Assembly (NCBI GenBank): GCA_016271365.2
Contig: CM057456.1
Location: 883,744,001-883,808,000 of the forward strand
Source: Neoceratodus forsteri
Taxonomy: Eukaryota > Chordata > Ceratodontiformes > Ceratodontidae
Direction of reading: 5' to 3'
Length of the DNA: 64,000 bases
Part shown: positions 52,171 to 63,420 of the stretch, in pieces
Position numbering within the stretch: the first letter of the stretch is position 1
Layout: each line of letters starts with the position of its first letter
Notes under the pieces: model-generated
What the model was told of the DNA's origin: nothing
Seen by the model: only the letters and a program-made list of their open reading frames with translations
Databases searched by the model: none
Program-made: the position numbers and the translations under genes

Positions 52171-54642
52171 CACCCAGCATGCAGTAAAATGGAGCTGCTT
52201 TAATGCAGCATCTTAAAGGCTAGCACATGTGGGGTCATTGTCAGGCAAACAGGACTGCTTAGCTGGCCCATGTGGCATGATGGTACCACTACCACCCATC
52301 ATGACAGCAACCTGGGATCAGGAGCAATCCTTGGTTGCTAGGGGCAGGATAGAATGTCTGCCAGACTGCTCTCCTCTCCTGGGGAGGGAAGCTTGCTGGC
52401 TCTGCCATGTGACTACCACCAGGTAGAGACCTGGTGGTAGGACAGGTGAGGGGGAAGCATGGTAAGGAGAGAGCTGTGGGACTTCTCTGGGGTGTACATG
52501 CCTGCACCTGCACATGGCAATGTGCGCTCCCCACCTACCAGGGGAGGGACCAGAAAAACAGAAAAGAGGGCTGGGGTGGGCTTCATGAAGCTGGACTCAC
52601 TTTCTTTCAGTCCCACCACTACCCAGTCACTGGATCTGGATATGTGTGTACTGAGGGAAGGAGGACAGACCTCCCCTTCCTGGCCCTGCCATGGGGGGGG
52701 GCAATCTGCATGGGACTTCTGGTGCTTGGGGGAGGTGAGTGATGATCAGAGGGAGCAGAGACGGCTCATAGCAGCCTGCCCACCCCATGACAAAAAAGCC
52801 TTTGTGGGGTAAAACATGCAGGACTTATTGGTAGAGAGGGGAATGCCACAGCCTTGCAACAACAAATATCTGACTGTCTTACCAAAATATTTCAGTATCC
52901 TTACTGCTGCAGTGGCTCTGCTTGTTAAAGCCCATTATTTTTGTTGCCACCAGCCATCCATAAGACAGGCTCACCAATTGCTCCGGCATGATCACTGACT
53001 CCAACCCTCTCTCCTTTCTCCCATGCTCCTCTGACCATACTTTGGTCACATGGACACAACTGGCACCAGATCTTTTAATCATTGGGCTCCACAGCTGTTT
53101 GGTGTGTGTGTGGGGGTAGTCTATCAAGTACTTGATGAAATCTGCCACAAAAAAGTACCACACTACTGTCGGGAGAGGGGGCACTCCTCACAGTTGGATT
53201 GAGCATGACTCTTGACCTAAAAAAAACACATAAAACTTCATAGACAGAGCTCTTTTTATGGAGCTATATTGTCTCTTCAAATCTCAGTTTGTAAGAACAA
53301 CAGAAAAGCTGCAAGCCAGATATTCACTACTGAACCAGCATGAATAAAGCAAGATTACAGTACTTTAGCAATAAAATCTCAAATGAAAACAAAGCTTCTT
53401 GAGTTTCACAGACAGGTTCTCTTTTGCTCGCTCTGTCTCTTTGGTCTCTGCCTTTATCATGTTCTTTGAGGCACACACTCCAGGGAACAACATGTTAATT
53501 AGAAGCTGATCGGCTCAGCTGCCCTTCAGCTCATTGATTAGAACAGGCTCTGCAAGTCTGTTATTTAAAGAGCCCAAACTTCCCACAGCGAGGGTTGCAA
53601 ATTCAAGTCCCTCCTGCTACCCCTGTTTCAGCCCTTCCAGAGTTCATACCCATGGTACTTTGCAGGGGTGATGGGCATATGGAATGACCACCCTATCAAA
53701 GGGGGATTCATTCAAACCATACAAACCCCACCTGGCAATGGGCCTGCAGTCTTTGCTGCATAGTCAAATAAAAAGAACCATTAACACTCCTTTGCCCTAA
53801 AAAATACCTACACATTTTTGCAAAATGAGGCTCGACGGGATCATTGTTCTCCTCCACTGACTGCCAGGTAACACTCTGCCAAGTACAACCATGAAGTAAA
53901 TGTGTGGTAAATGTTTAACTTTTAATTGCTTAACAAAGAATCTTAATTATCTGTTTGATGTCAAATCATTCCAAATGCCATCGCCCATGTAAACCTCAGC
54001 AGTTAATTATAAAATGGAAAGTGAAGGACAGTTTAAATGGTAGGGACTACCTCCTGTATTCATTTGTGAGGGAAACTCCTAAAGTGGTTACAATAGTACT
54101 TGTCCTCCACAAAAGCTAAAAATTAGTAAAGCCTCCTTCGTCGTACTGTATGAATACTCCATCATGAAGAATCCAAAGATGCTGCCCTGGTGGAATAGAC
54201 ATTACAGTAAGTATGAATTGATGAGGATCAGACTACCAGAACAAAAAAGTTCAGCCAAGAGATCGGTGGCGGTAATGGAGTTGTCGCCCCATTTCTTGAG
54301 GAGTCACATATGGTCTCCATCAGCTGAAACATTACACTGGGGGTTGCTGCTCTGGGGGAGCCTACTATGGCCAACACTAACAGCAGTAATAAAGTTGGGA
54401 CACCACTCCTCTAGATCCCTTATATTCATTACCGGGGGCAGGTTAAACATGAAGTGTTAACTGGTTTCTAGTGTTCCTTTATGCATGCATTATTAGTAGA
54501 TGTTTTCCTGATCCCTGATGTCTTGTATAATAAATAAATTGATGAAAAAGACGGTGTCAGAGTGTTTTTATTCATGATTGTATTTCATTCATTGCCATGC
54601 CTGAAAGGAGTTTCTGGACAAGCGAACCAAAAAACTGTCATA
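52171..54642. other. Unassigned stretch, no gene seen
   Basis: Open frames here are short, overlap on several strands and show no domain I recognise. The stretch includes a G-rich run at 52690-52699 and an AATAAATAAATTGATG tail-like motif near 54532-54545 that could mark the end of an unknown retrotransposed sequence. Confidence 0.35.
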
Positions 54643-55017
54643 GGCACTTTTACACACTGGTTTCTGTAACGGAATGACCATTACAGAAACAATATTCTGT
54701 TACCTCCCTTGTGTGTAAAGTGCATCTGTTCCATTCCTTTGGTGAACGTTCGTCCAAACCACATTCTCTGCTTTTCATGGTTCATCCCAATGTGTTCTGT
54801 TACTTCTGGCTGTGTAAAACAGTCATTCCGGTAGCCATGCAGAAACAGCCATAGAGCAGCAAACTCTGTGTGGGAGCCGAATCACAAATGTTGAAAATGG
54901 AGGCGCAGGTTGCCAGAATACTCACGGAGTGTAAAGGGAACTAAGAACGGAACAGAGTACAATGGCGCCACACAGGTAATGCTCATTCCATTATTAAAAC
55001 CTGTGTGTGAAAGCGCA
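54643..55017. mobile_element. MITE-like element with subterminal inverted repeats, 375 bp
   Basis: The left end GGCACTTTTACACACTGGTTT and the right end read backwards (GCGCTTTCACACACAGGTTT) match at 16 of 20 positions. Further inside, CGGAATGACCATTACAG matches TGGAATGAGCATTACCTG. The flanks share TA, or ATA, at 54640-54642 and 55017-55019, too short for a firm superfamily call. It has no coding capacity. Confidence 0.6.
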
Positions 55018-56604
55018 TATTGCGAAGATCACTTGACGAACATGTCACAACCTCTGTTCACACTGCAGTGCTGTAGCAGTAGTGTTCTCTTAGCTTGGAT
55101 ATGCAGCATGAAATTTGACAGCTGGTTTGAAAGCAAATCTCCTGTCACAATACTGACATTTTTAATTACTGTATTACAGAAAATTGTTGCTGTCATTTTA
55201 TTTCCCTATTTTCATGGCCGCACAATATAATGACTGTGAAAATTTAGTAAACAAACACTTAACAGCAGTCTCCTTGCTTCGCTAAATATAAATGCTGGCG
55301 GTACTTCGAGAGCCCTCATTCTGGCACTTACCTTGATTGCCATTGTTTTCTCTTATGTGCCTTTGCTCCTCCCTATCTGGTTATAAAATTAAAAACAAAC
55401 AAAACAAACCACTGAGTGAAAATCGCTGACTGCCTTCATGGTAGGCATCTGATATCCCTGAATACCAAATGTCAAAACCCCGTGGTGGGTGAGAAAGAGC
55501 GACTCACATCAGATAAAAACACTGTACTTTTTTCTAACCCCTCTCTCTGTCTTACCCGCACTGCCAGCGATGTCCTTTTTTAGCTCCCTTCATGATGGCA
55601 CTGTAAATTATATTAGCCAAAGCTATAAGGAAAATGTCAACTGCAGACTTCTTAGCAGTCAGCTTTTGATATCCCCAGATGCTGTGAATGCCAAAACCAC
55701 ATTGTGAGTGAAAGACTCACATCAGACAGGGAAAAAAACACAAAATACTTATCTCTAACCTCTCTGTGTCTCTCACCTGCACTGCCAGAGACATTCTTTC
55801 GTAATCCCTTCAAAGCTGATCTCAAACTGCAAGTGCTGTGAGCAATCCTGAACATGTATACTCATTCTACCTGTGTATTTCAATCAGGTCGGAAGTCAGG
55901 GTGAACCATGTGAATATTTGCTGGTGCAAACATGGGCATCAAACCTGACAGCACAAAATACATAAGGCGTACATTTTACCTGCTATACTGTCATTTGCTG
56001 CATCTGAAAATAATCATACTACTGATTCATAAAGGTGATAGTGCTGTTCTAAATGTTTTTCTTAGAATAAATACATGAGTGGCTCAGACTGTTTTATGAC
56101 AGACATAAGATCAGTCTGCCTTTCTTGTTACAAAATGGTAGGGAAAAATCCAGTAATCTGATTGGCTCTTGGCCATATATAAAATATGTTTTATACATGG
56201 TAAAAAATAGTTCTGTCCAACAGTGAAGTGTCCAGAGCCATGATCAATGGGTATTTGAAGCACTGGCATTTCAGTTAGTCCCCTACAACCAGAATTGATC
56301 TTCCATCACAAACATGTCTGCTACTTTTACACAGTAAAAAAACTTCAACTGGGCCCTAAAAATAAAACTATCTTGAATAAAAAATAAAACAAATTAATTA
56401 AATGTTGTTTCCATGATCATCACGCTTTCCTTACACACGTAAACATCTTAAAAACATTAAGTATTGTTTACAGTTTTCACTACAACTGTTTCTTTGCTGA
56501 CAATGAAAATTCCCCCTTCTAGCTTTACCTGCTCATCAGGAAAATCTCTTCTGCTTACCCTGACAGTGAGATAATTGAGTCTCTAGCTGTAACAGAGGCC
56601 TTTG

Positions 56605-56605
<1 letters not shown>

Positions 56606-56648
<43 letters not shown>
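56606..56648. repeat. (TG)n microsatellite
   Basis: A perfect TG dinucleotide run of about 43 bp. Confidence 0.97.
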
Positions 56649-56650
<2 letters not shown>

Positions 56651-56937
56651 AGTATGTTAGGAGAGAAACATTCTGTCATACTGAGCAGAATTTTGAATCC
56701 CTGTATTCCATGAGAAACATTCCATGATAAACATTCCATATCTTGAATCTTGATGCCAGCAAAGAACAAACTTTGTCCAGCAGTAATACAATGACATCAT
56801 CTATGATATCATTTGCAGTGGGCTGAAGAACTATTTTATCATAAATGCACACAAGTAAATGTATTGTTTCTATATGTAAACATGCTTTTCCCCAACTGTA
56901 AAAAGTAAAAAAAAAATTAAAAAAAAAAGCCCATTTT

Positions 56938-57093
56938 ATAAGCACAATAAGCCACTTTGGGGTGTGTACAAAACATATTTTACCACATGTCCAGTGGCTG
57001 AAGTCACTCAGCCTGCGGCCTCGTGCCTCACCATGCCCCTAGCCATGTGGTAAAATATGTTTTATACACACCCCGTCATGCCTTATTGCTTAT
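56938..57093. mobile_element. Palindromic foldback element, about 156 bp
   Basis: The left arm ATAAGC...GGGGTGTGTACAAAACATATTTTACCACATG (56938-56989) is complementary to CATGTGGTAAAATATGTTTTATACACACCCC...GCTTAT (57043-57093), with a loop of about 53 bp. The inner 30 bp have a single mismatch. The structure is that of a small foldback MITE; the superfamily is unknown. Confidence 0.65.
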
Positions 57094-59630
57094 GTAAATG
57101 AAACATATGAGTTGAGGTGTTTTCTGTCATCTTTTAGCATTGACTGAATGTATAGGAATTATTGATGCTAGACATTAGTTTAACTAACAAGATAGAGTTG
57201 ATTTTGAAAAAGTCTTGCTTTTGATGTAGTCAGTGTGCTCTTGAAAGTTTGATAGCTGGCAACTCTTACTGATGAGGCTATTCTCATGTTCTACTGATGT
57301 GTGTTTGATTCTCGGAAGATGGTACATCTATTACAAATGCTGCCCAAACACCATACATTGTTTACATGCACACATGTATGTGTAGAATATTTGTGCTGGG
57401 TCTGGTATGACTGCCCTACATGTAAGTTACTGACACTCAAAATACTGACTCCATTGTCACGAATCAGATCTTCCCAATAGGTACATTGTACAGACGCACA
57501 TATGTTCGACACACAGCTGAGGCCAAATCATGTTTTTACTGGGGTTCTACTTTCAACAATTTTACACACCATTTTTACAAAATACTATATCTAAACTGAA
57601 ATGTTGTATTTTATTTTCAGTGGGGACCTTTCCATACCCATTTTTGTATACAGGATATATCAGCTTATCTGCAATATCTAACCAGCTGCATGATTGTAAT
57701 GTGCCCCACCAGGCTGAGTGTTGAGTGCATCGTAGTACTGTAGAATTCAAAACTTTTCACTGATAAAATAATTTTGCTGTGTTCATGGTTATGAAGGGAG
57801 CACTAGCTTAAATGAACAGCAAAGTATTTAACAGCATTCTATTTTAAAAGCAGTCATCTGGAAAAAAAATTCAGTAATGCTACTAGTGCTCCTAATTACT
57901 GGTATACTAAATTAACACAACAGAATTGTCACTGCCAAAAGCGATCCTGCACAGTCAGTCTAGCATGACGAATGCAAACTAACTGCAGCCAACAAGTACC
58001 AGAAGTTCCAACAGCTAAATTAAGCAAGCGTGTTATATTTCAATTCCATATTTTAATTCTGCAGTACTTACCAAATGGCTAGTTGGGTGGCAGCTCTACC
58101 TCATCTGTCTCTCTGGCTCTCTCATATATTGTCATGCTGACAGTTTTACGGTTTGTTTACTTTTTTAAATCAGGGAGTGACCTTGCGATTGGCAGTCTTT
58201 GGTGGTTGAAGTGGGTGACAGTATTTAGAAAAAACTGAGTCACTTGTAGAGACCAGTGCACTGATGTCACAAGTGGGATTGTGGGGTTCTTTGCTTTTCT
58301 TTCTTTTTTTTCTTGTTTTGTTTTTGAAGAGCTGCTTTTATACAGGTGGGATTGTAACAACATAATTATAGTAGGGGATCTTAAAATTAAATGTGCTGTT
58401 ATTTGATGTTGCAAAGGGAGGTGAAGTTAAAGTCGGGCAAATAAATATCGGGATTTGTGTTGCCAGGAATAGTACCAGACTGGAAAATGATGTTTGGAAA
58501 TTATTTGTTGGTAACATAAAGTACATGTCAGGAAATTCTACGGATCTTTTTGTGCTAGTTACACATTTTTTGATACACATGTAAATGTCAAGCAATTAAT
58601 TATTTTAATAAGTACTCACAACAAAGAAGCAGCTTAGAACAAAAGCAAAAAGAATCCATGAGGAAAAAGGAAACAAATTTAGAAGTAGATTAGCAAAACA
58701 AATCCCAAATGGAAATATAGACAATGAATTCACATACACAGACAATGAATTATACACACAGCCAGCATTGGAAGTGGAAGGCTGGGCAGGCTCTGAAGGT
58801 AATCACTGCTCTCTTACCTGCAGAGAGACCACTGGAAGGGTGTTTACCCATCAATGCTTTGCATCAACCCTCTCACCCAAGGCCGACCCTCAGTTCATCC
58901 TGTTATTAGGTCATGTGATTTCCTAAGTGTCCATTTCCTCTTTAGCAGGTTATCACAGACAGCCACCAGGGGTCAGTACTGTACTTCCCACCCCTAGCTG
59001 TCTTCTAACTTGCTCTCTACCTCCCAGTACTCCCCCCTTTACTTTTATCATCTGCCCTCCTTCTCCTGTTCAGTTATTGCCTCTCTGGCCCATCCTTCCT
59101 TCCTCTTGCTTCCCCTCCCCAGCCTTGGTCCCTGTATCCTTTGCATCCAAAGCAGCAACCCTACCTCTACTCCATCTGACAAGGATCATGCAGGAAGGCA
59201 CGCTGCTATTCTTGAGTCCCTGTGGCCTGAAGGTCACACTGTTCTCTTGTGGTTTCTTCACCTTAGCTCATCTCTGAGTCTCACTATGTCCTTCTCCCTA
59301 TTCATTGGAGTGCTGCTTGTACTTGTGTTCCCTCCCCCCTTCTCCCCATCAAATGACTTGCCTGATAGCCCTGCAGGAACCCTACATTATGCCCGAAGGT
59401 GTGGGACAGCCAACTATGCCTAGCCTGCCATGCATATAATTCCCCATTGCCCGGAGCACCGGAATCCGGTCCCGCTTACATCCCCAGCCCTCTGGGTGAC
59501 TGCTCACATATCCATCCTCCCTATACCTGTATCTGCCAGCTCCCCCAACTCTCAGCCCCAGAATCCCAAGCTCGTAAATAGATTGCTCAGGCTTGCTCTC
59601 CTTCGCCATACTCTTCTCCTCCTCTTAATA

Positions 59631-59660
59631 TCTGGCAACGTGCACCCAAACCCTGGCCCA
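59631..59660 (+). other. 2A-like remnant SGNVHPNPGP in LINE-E
   Basis: The codons read SGNVHPNPGP after a leucine-rich leader, at the same position as the 2A-like motif of LINE-C. It keeps NPGP but lacks the D and E of DxExNPGP (N and H instead), so it is either a divergent form or inactive. Confidence 0.55.
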
Positions 59661-60801
59661 CTCCCATCCCTCAGTTCCCCCAACAGGCCTTCCAGTGGTC
59701 TACTCATAGCCACCATCAATATTTGTAGCCTTCAGAAAAAGCATGATGTCCTACAAGGCTGGATGGCACTTATCTCCCCTGAGGTACTAGCAGTGACTGA
59801 GACCTGGCTTGGCCATGACACACCAGACTCTGCTGTCCATATATCCTCAGAATTGACAGATGGGTCAAAAGGGGAGTGGGTTGTGCCTTATATTACTGTT
59901 ACCCCCTTCAAGCCTCTCTAGTTCCTGACGCCCCCACCCCATCCCATGGGGCCCAAGCCCTCACCGTCAGGCTGAAACCTGATGCCTCAGGAAAAGCTCT
60001 CCACATAGTTACGGTATATATTCCACCCCCCCCCGAACCAAAAGCTTGCGTTTGATTAGTTACTGAACTGCTTTTCCCAGCTGCCCTCCACCAGTGAAAT
60101 CACTGCCTTTGGCGACTTTAATGTCAAATGGTTTGCCACCTCCTCCACCCCCTACAAGGATTCCATTGCTGCCCTTGATCTCACACAAGTTGTCTAGTCC
60201 CCCACAAGACTTAATCATAAAACAGGCACCTCCACTCTCATTGACCTCATCCTTACGAACAGGCCCACTCACCTTTCTGAGGTTTCAGTACTCCCGGATG
60301 CTTTGAGCGACCACTTGCCAGTTCTCTGCAAATGGACCTCCAAAACGGCCACCAAAATTTACCTCTCACCGTCGCTTAAAAAAGGACTCCCTTCCCCAGC
60401 TTATGCAGTACCTGCTGCATTGTGACTAATCCCCCATCAACTCTGCACCTACCAAAGACCTCACTCTTGACCACTTTGTCTCTATGTTTAACTCGGCCTG
60501 CGATCGCTACACCCCAGTCACCAAGCAACTGATTAAAAATTATGATACCCCCTGGCTCTTCCACACCCTACTTGACCTCATGAAGCAGCAGGACAACCAG
60601 TGGCACTTAGCTAATGAATCGGGCAAACCACATGACTGGCAATTATACAGGGAACTCAGGAATAAATGCAACTGGGAAATTCGGAATGCCAAAGCCACCC
60701 ACTACCAGGAGTCCCTCTCCTCCATCTGGGGCTCGGGGCGTAAGTTCTGGAATCACATTATAATAATAATAATAGTAATAATAATAATAAGCTTTATTTT
60801 T

Positions 60802-60828
60802 AAGCACCTTTCAAGTATCAAGGTGCTT
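60802..60828 (-). other. L2 3'-terminal hairpin
   Basis: AAGCACCTT and AAGGTGCTT form a perfect 9-bp stem with a 9-nt loop, directly before AAATAAAGC and the TTA/TAA tail. A 3' stem-loop next to the tail is typical of L2 and is probably read by the RT. Confidence 0.75.
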
Positions 60829-61292
60829 TACAATAATAAAATATGATTCCATAAAACTATTACATTCATAAATGAAACAACAATTACAAAAGATAACAGA
60901 TCATTGGTAAGCCTGATTCCACAAACATGTTTTAAGTGCCTGAATCCCCCCATGGTCATGCATTCCCATAGCTGATGGGGCACAGAATTCCAGAGGGTGG
61001 GGGCCACAAACATAAATGCATGGGCCCCAGAGGATTTCAAAATGACCCTCAGAATCTCCAGCAACCCCTCGTCAGCCGAGGGGTGCTGTTGTACAGGGGT
61101 ATAGGGGATCAGGAGCTCTTTCAAGTAGTCGGGACCAAGTCCGTGTAAGGCTTTGTAGGTCAATAAACGTACCTTAAAGGTGATCCACCACTGAATTGGC
61201 AGCCAGTGCAGATCGTGCAGCACAGGAGTAATATGCGACCTCCGAGATACCCTGGTCAACAGTCGAGCAGCAGCATTCTGCACTAGCTGCAA
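60828..61292 (-). pseudogene. L2 ORF2 C-terminal fragment
   Basis: A 154-codon frame for the region after the RT core: QLVQNAAARLL, HITPVLHDLHWLPI, TFKVRLLTYKALHGLG, EILRVILKSSGAHAFMFVAP, TLWNSVPHQLW. Near 60940-60960 it departs from the usual end because of a frameshift. There is no RT catalytic core, so it is only a truncated remnant. Confidence 0.88.
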
Positions 61293-63366
61293 GCGGTGGA
61301 TAGCACCCCAGGAAGCCCTAAGTAAAGAGAGTTGCAGTAGTCAAGAAATTAAAGAACTTGGTGGAAAAAACATCTACCCCCTCAGCCCAACTGCTGGTAA
61401 ATGGCTCCCTATCCCTAGACCCCTTTCTAATTGCGCATACCCTTAACTCTGCCTTTTCTGACCTCAGCGGTGTCTTTCCCCCCAATTTTTTTGACCCGGC
61501 CCCTGAGCTGCCCCCAAACCTCCCCATCCTACAACCACACCCACCTTCAGGCTCCATACACTCTCCCCACATGAGGTAAGACCTTACCTTACCAAAGCCT
61601 TGAGCAAATCGTGCTTTAGTAGTGACTCACTGGATCTCAAACTTGTCCTGCTCACCCTAGATGCTATAATCACCCCCCTCACGGACATCCTCAACCGATC
61701 TCTCTGCCTTGGACAATTCCCAACATGCCGGAAGTCAGCCATCATCACCCCAATCCTTAAAGGTGTGGACTGTACCTACCCTGGCAACTACCGCCCCATC
61801 TCAATTCCCCCCCCCGCCCATCTCCAAGGCTTTAGAAAAAATTGTGTCAGACCAGCTCACCGACTATCTCACCAGATATGAACTGTTCTGTCCTAAACAA
61901 CATGGCTTCAGGAAGGGACACAGTACTACTACTACTGCCTGCCCTTCTTGAACACACCACCTTCATCAACAAAGCCCTTGACCAAGGACACTTGGTTGGC
62001 TCTACCTATATTGATTTAACCAAGGCTTTTAACTCTGTCAGCCACGTGCTTCTCTTACAATCCCTGCCCCTCTTGGGGCTATCTCTGGAAGCCACCACTT
62101 GGTTTAAAAGCTATCTGAGCAATAGAACCTAGAGGGTCACGTTAAACACCACACTTTCACCCAGTAAACTGGTTCACTCTGGGGTCCCCCAAGGCTCTAT
62201 ATTGGGCCCCCTCCTGTTTAGCATGTTCTTGAACACCCTCCCCAAGGCCTGCTCAGGTCGGCTGCTTCTCTACATTGATGATGCGGTCATATTCGACAGT
62301 CACCCTGACCCCCCTGTCTCTTCAAGCCTCCCTGCAGCGCTCCTTCACTGAGGCTGAAGCCTGGTTCTTGGATCACCGCCTTGTCATGAACTACAAAAAG
62401 AACAAGGCCATGCTCTTCACCCACAGACAAAACAAACATAAAAAACTTTCCACTTACTATCCTCAACTCCGAGGGCTCCCCCACTTGACCTGGTACCCAC
62501 CTTTAAATACCTAGGCATCACCCTTGACTCCTCTCTCACTTTCCATGAACACAGCAATCTCCTCTGCTCTGCTGTCAATGCTAGAATAGGGCTCTTGTAT
62601 AGACGTAGGGGTTGCCTGCCCCCAAATGCCCTAAACCTTACTGTGACATCTTTGGTGCTCTCCCCACCGCCCTATACCGCAATAAGGTTTCCCTAAATAA
62701 AGCCTGCAGACTTGTCACAGGATGTGACCAGTGGACCCATACCTGTGATCTCTACCGTCGCACCAACTGGCTTAACTTCGATGGACGGCTCAGATACTAG
62801 TCCTGTCTCCTTGCCAGAAAGCTGTCACTCTGCTCCTCCCACCTGGGACTTTGCCATCTTGTGCAGCACTCCACCCAACCTCCGACAACTTGAAGCTCTC
62901 TGTCTGCCCCTCTCTTAGTACCCCGTTGCAGGACTTCCCTAGGCCAATGCTCCTTTTTCCACAGGGCCCTTCTCTGAGATGAACTACCTCCTGCTGTCTC
63001 TCTGGAGCAGTGTCTAGGCCCCTTTAAATCCCAATTCTGCTCAGAAATTCTCTCCCACTCCTGCTCTGACTGCACCTAGTCCCGATCTGCAGTGCGGGCG
63101 CAAGTCACCCCACGACTCTCCCCCACTTTCCCTTTGACCTGGGGTCTGTCCCTAACACTTGACCCTGCAGAAATTGTAACCAGACTGTAGTTTATTGATC
63201 ACTGTCTTTTGATACTGTAACTATTGTTGTTTACTGCTCGCTGTCTGACTCGGGCTGGATCTTTCCGCCCTTGAATTTTATTACTTGTTCTCTTTTTAAC
63301 ATTGTAATATTGCTCTGTTCTTGTCTTTTGTGTACCCTGTTATGTTATTTCATTTTTGACTTGGAG

Positions 63367-63395
63367 CCTTTGCAAAGGAGTCATTGACTCAAAGG
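63367..63395 (+). other. 3' UTR hairpin of LINE-E
   Basis: CCTTT (63367-63371) pairs with AAAGG (63391-63395) around GAGTC-ATT-GACTC (63378-63390). It is the counterpart of 2035-2065 in LINE-A and differs there by a paired change in the inner stem. Confidence 0.55.
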
Positions 63396-63420
63396 TTGTA
63401 ATTCTGATTCTTTCAATAAA

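Larger units (their letters stand above)
55018..58900. other. Unassigned stretch with two small repeats
   Basis: Apart from the TG run and the palindromic element listed separately, I see no gene or repeat family. There is a direct duplication in 55480-55860: 55491-55570 (GAGAAAGAGCGACTCACATCAGA...CTCTCTGTCT...CACTGCCAG) resembles 55706-55790, about 215 bp apart, so it may hold two decayed tandem units. Confidence 0.4.
60757..61341 (-). mobile_element. L2 LINE, 5'-truncated, inserted into LINE-E
   Basis: On the minus strand it begins in the RT C-terminal domain (DYCNSLYLGLP at about 61340-61308), continues through LVQNAAARLLTRVSRRSHIT, LHDLHWLPIQWWITFKVRLL and TYKALHGLGPDYLKELLIPY, and ends in a hairpin and a (TTA)n-type tail (complement of 60757-60790). 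These are L2 hallmarks. LINE-E sequence flanks it on both sides (FWNH left, KEL-GGKN-like right), so L2 is the younger insertion. Confidence 0.92.
59430..62800 (+). pseudogene. LINE-E ORF2: endonuclease and RT remnant
   Basis: The 59430-59921 frame (163 codons) has a leucine-rich leader (LLRLALLRHTLLLLLISG), NVHPNPGP, then IATINICSLQKKHDVLQ and LAVTETWLGHDTPDS, the start of an APE endonuclease with the catalytic Glu (TETWL). Fragments EITAFGDFNVKW and DALSDHLPVLCKW follow near 60095-60330. After the linker (FWNH at about 60747) and the L2 insertion, RT blocks are CPKQHGFRKGHSTTT, GSTYIDLTKAFNSVSH (motif A, about 61998-62045), SGVPQGSILGPLLFSMFL (motif B, about 62178-62232) and LLLYIDDAVIFDS (motif C, about 62263-62300, YIDD). 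The C-terminal LNKACRLVTGCDQWTHTC lies at 62694-62748. Frameshifts and stops lie between blocks. Confidence 0.87.
59430..63420 (+). mobile_element. LINE-E: L2/Rex1-type non-LTR retrotransposon
   Basis: Near full length: N-terminal region with a NPGP motif, endonuclease, RT, C-terminal domain, 3' UTR with a hairpin, and the tail AATAAATAAAAAATT (63415 onward). The 5' boundary is uncertain; the C+T-rich sequence from 58920 may be its 5' UTR. It is split by an L2 at 60757-61341. It resembles LINE-A in peptide blocks and in the 3' UTR. Confidence 0.85.

Noticed and set aside
54164..54460. 98-codon frame considered as a host exon or transposase
   Set aside because: No family signature, no splice-site context that stands out, and the reverse strand is equally uninformative.
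58927..59423. Overlapping C+T-rich frames before LINE-E considered as a gene
   Set aside because: Low-complexity, proline- and serine-rich in all frames as expected for pyrimidine-rich DNA; more likely 5' UTR of LINE-E or flank.
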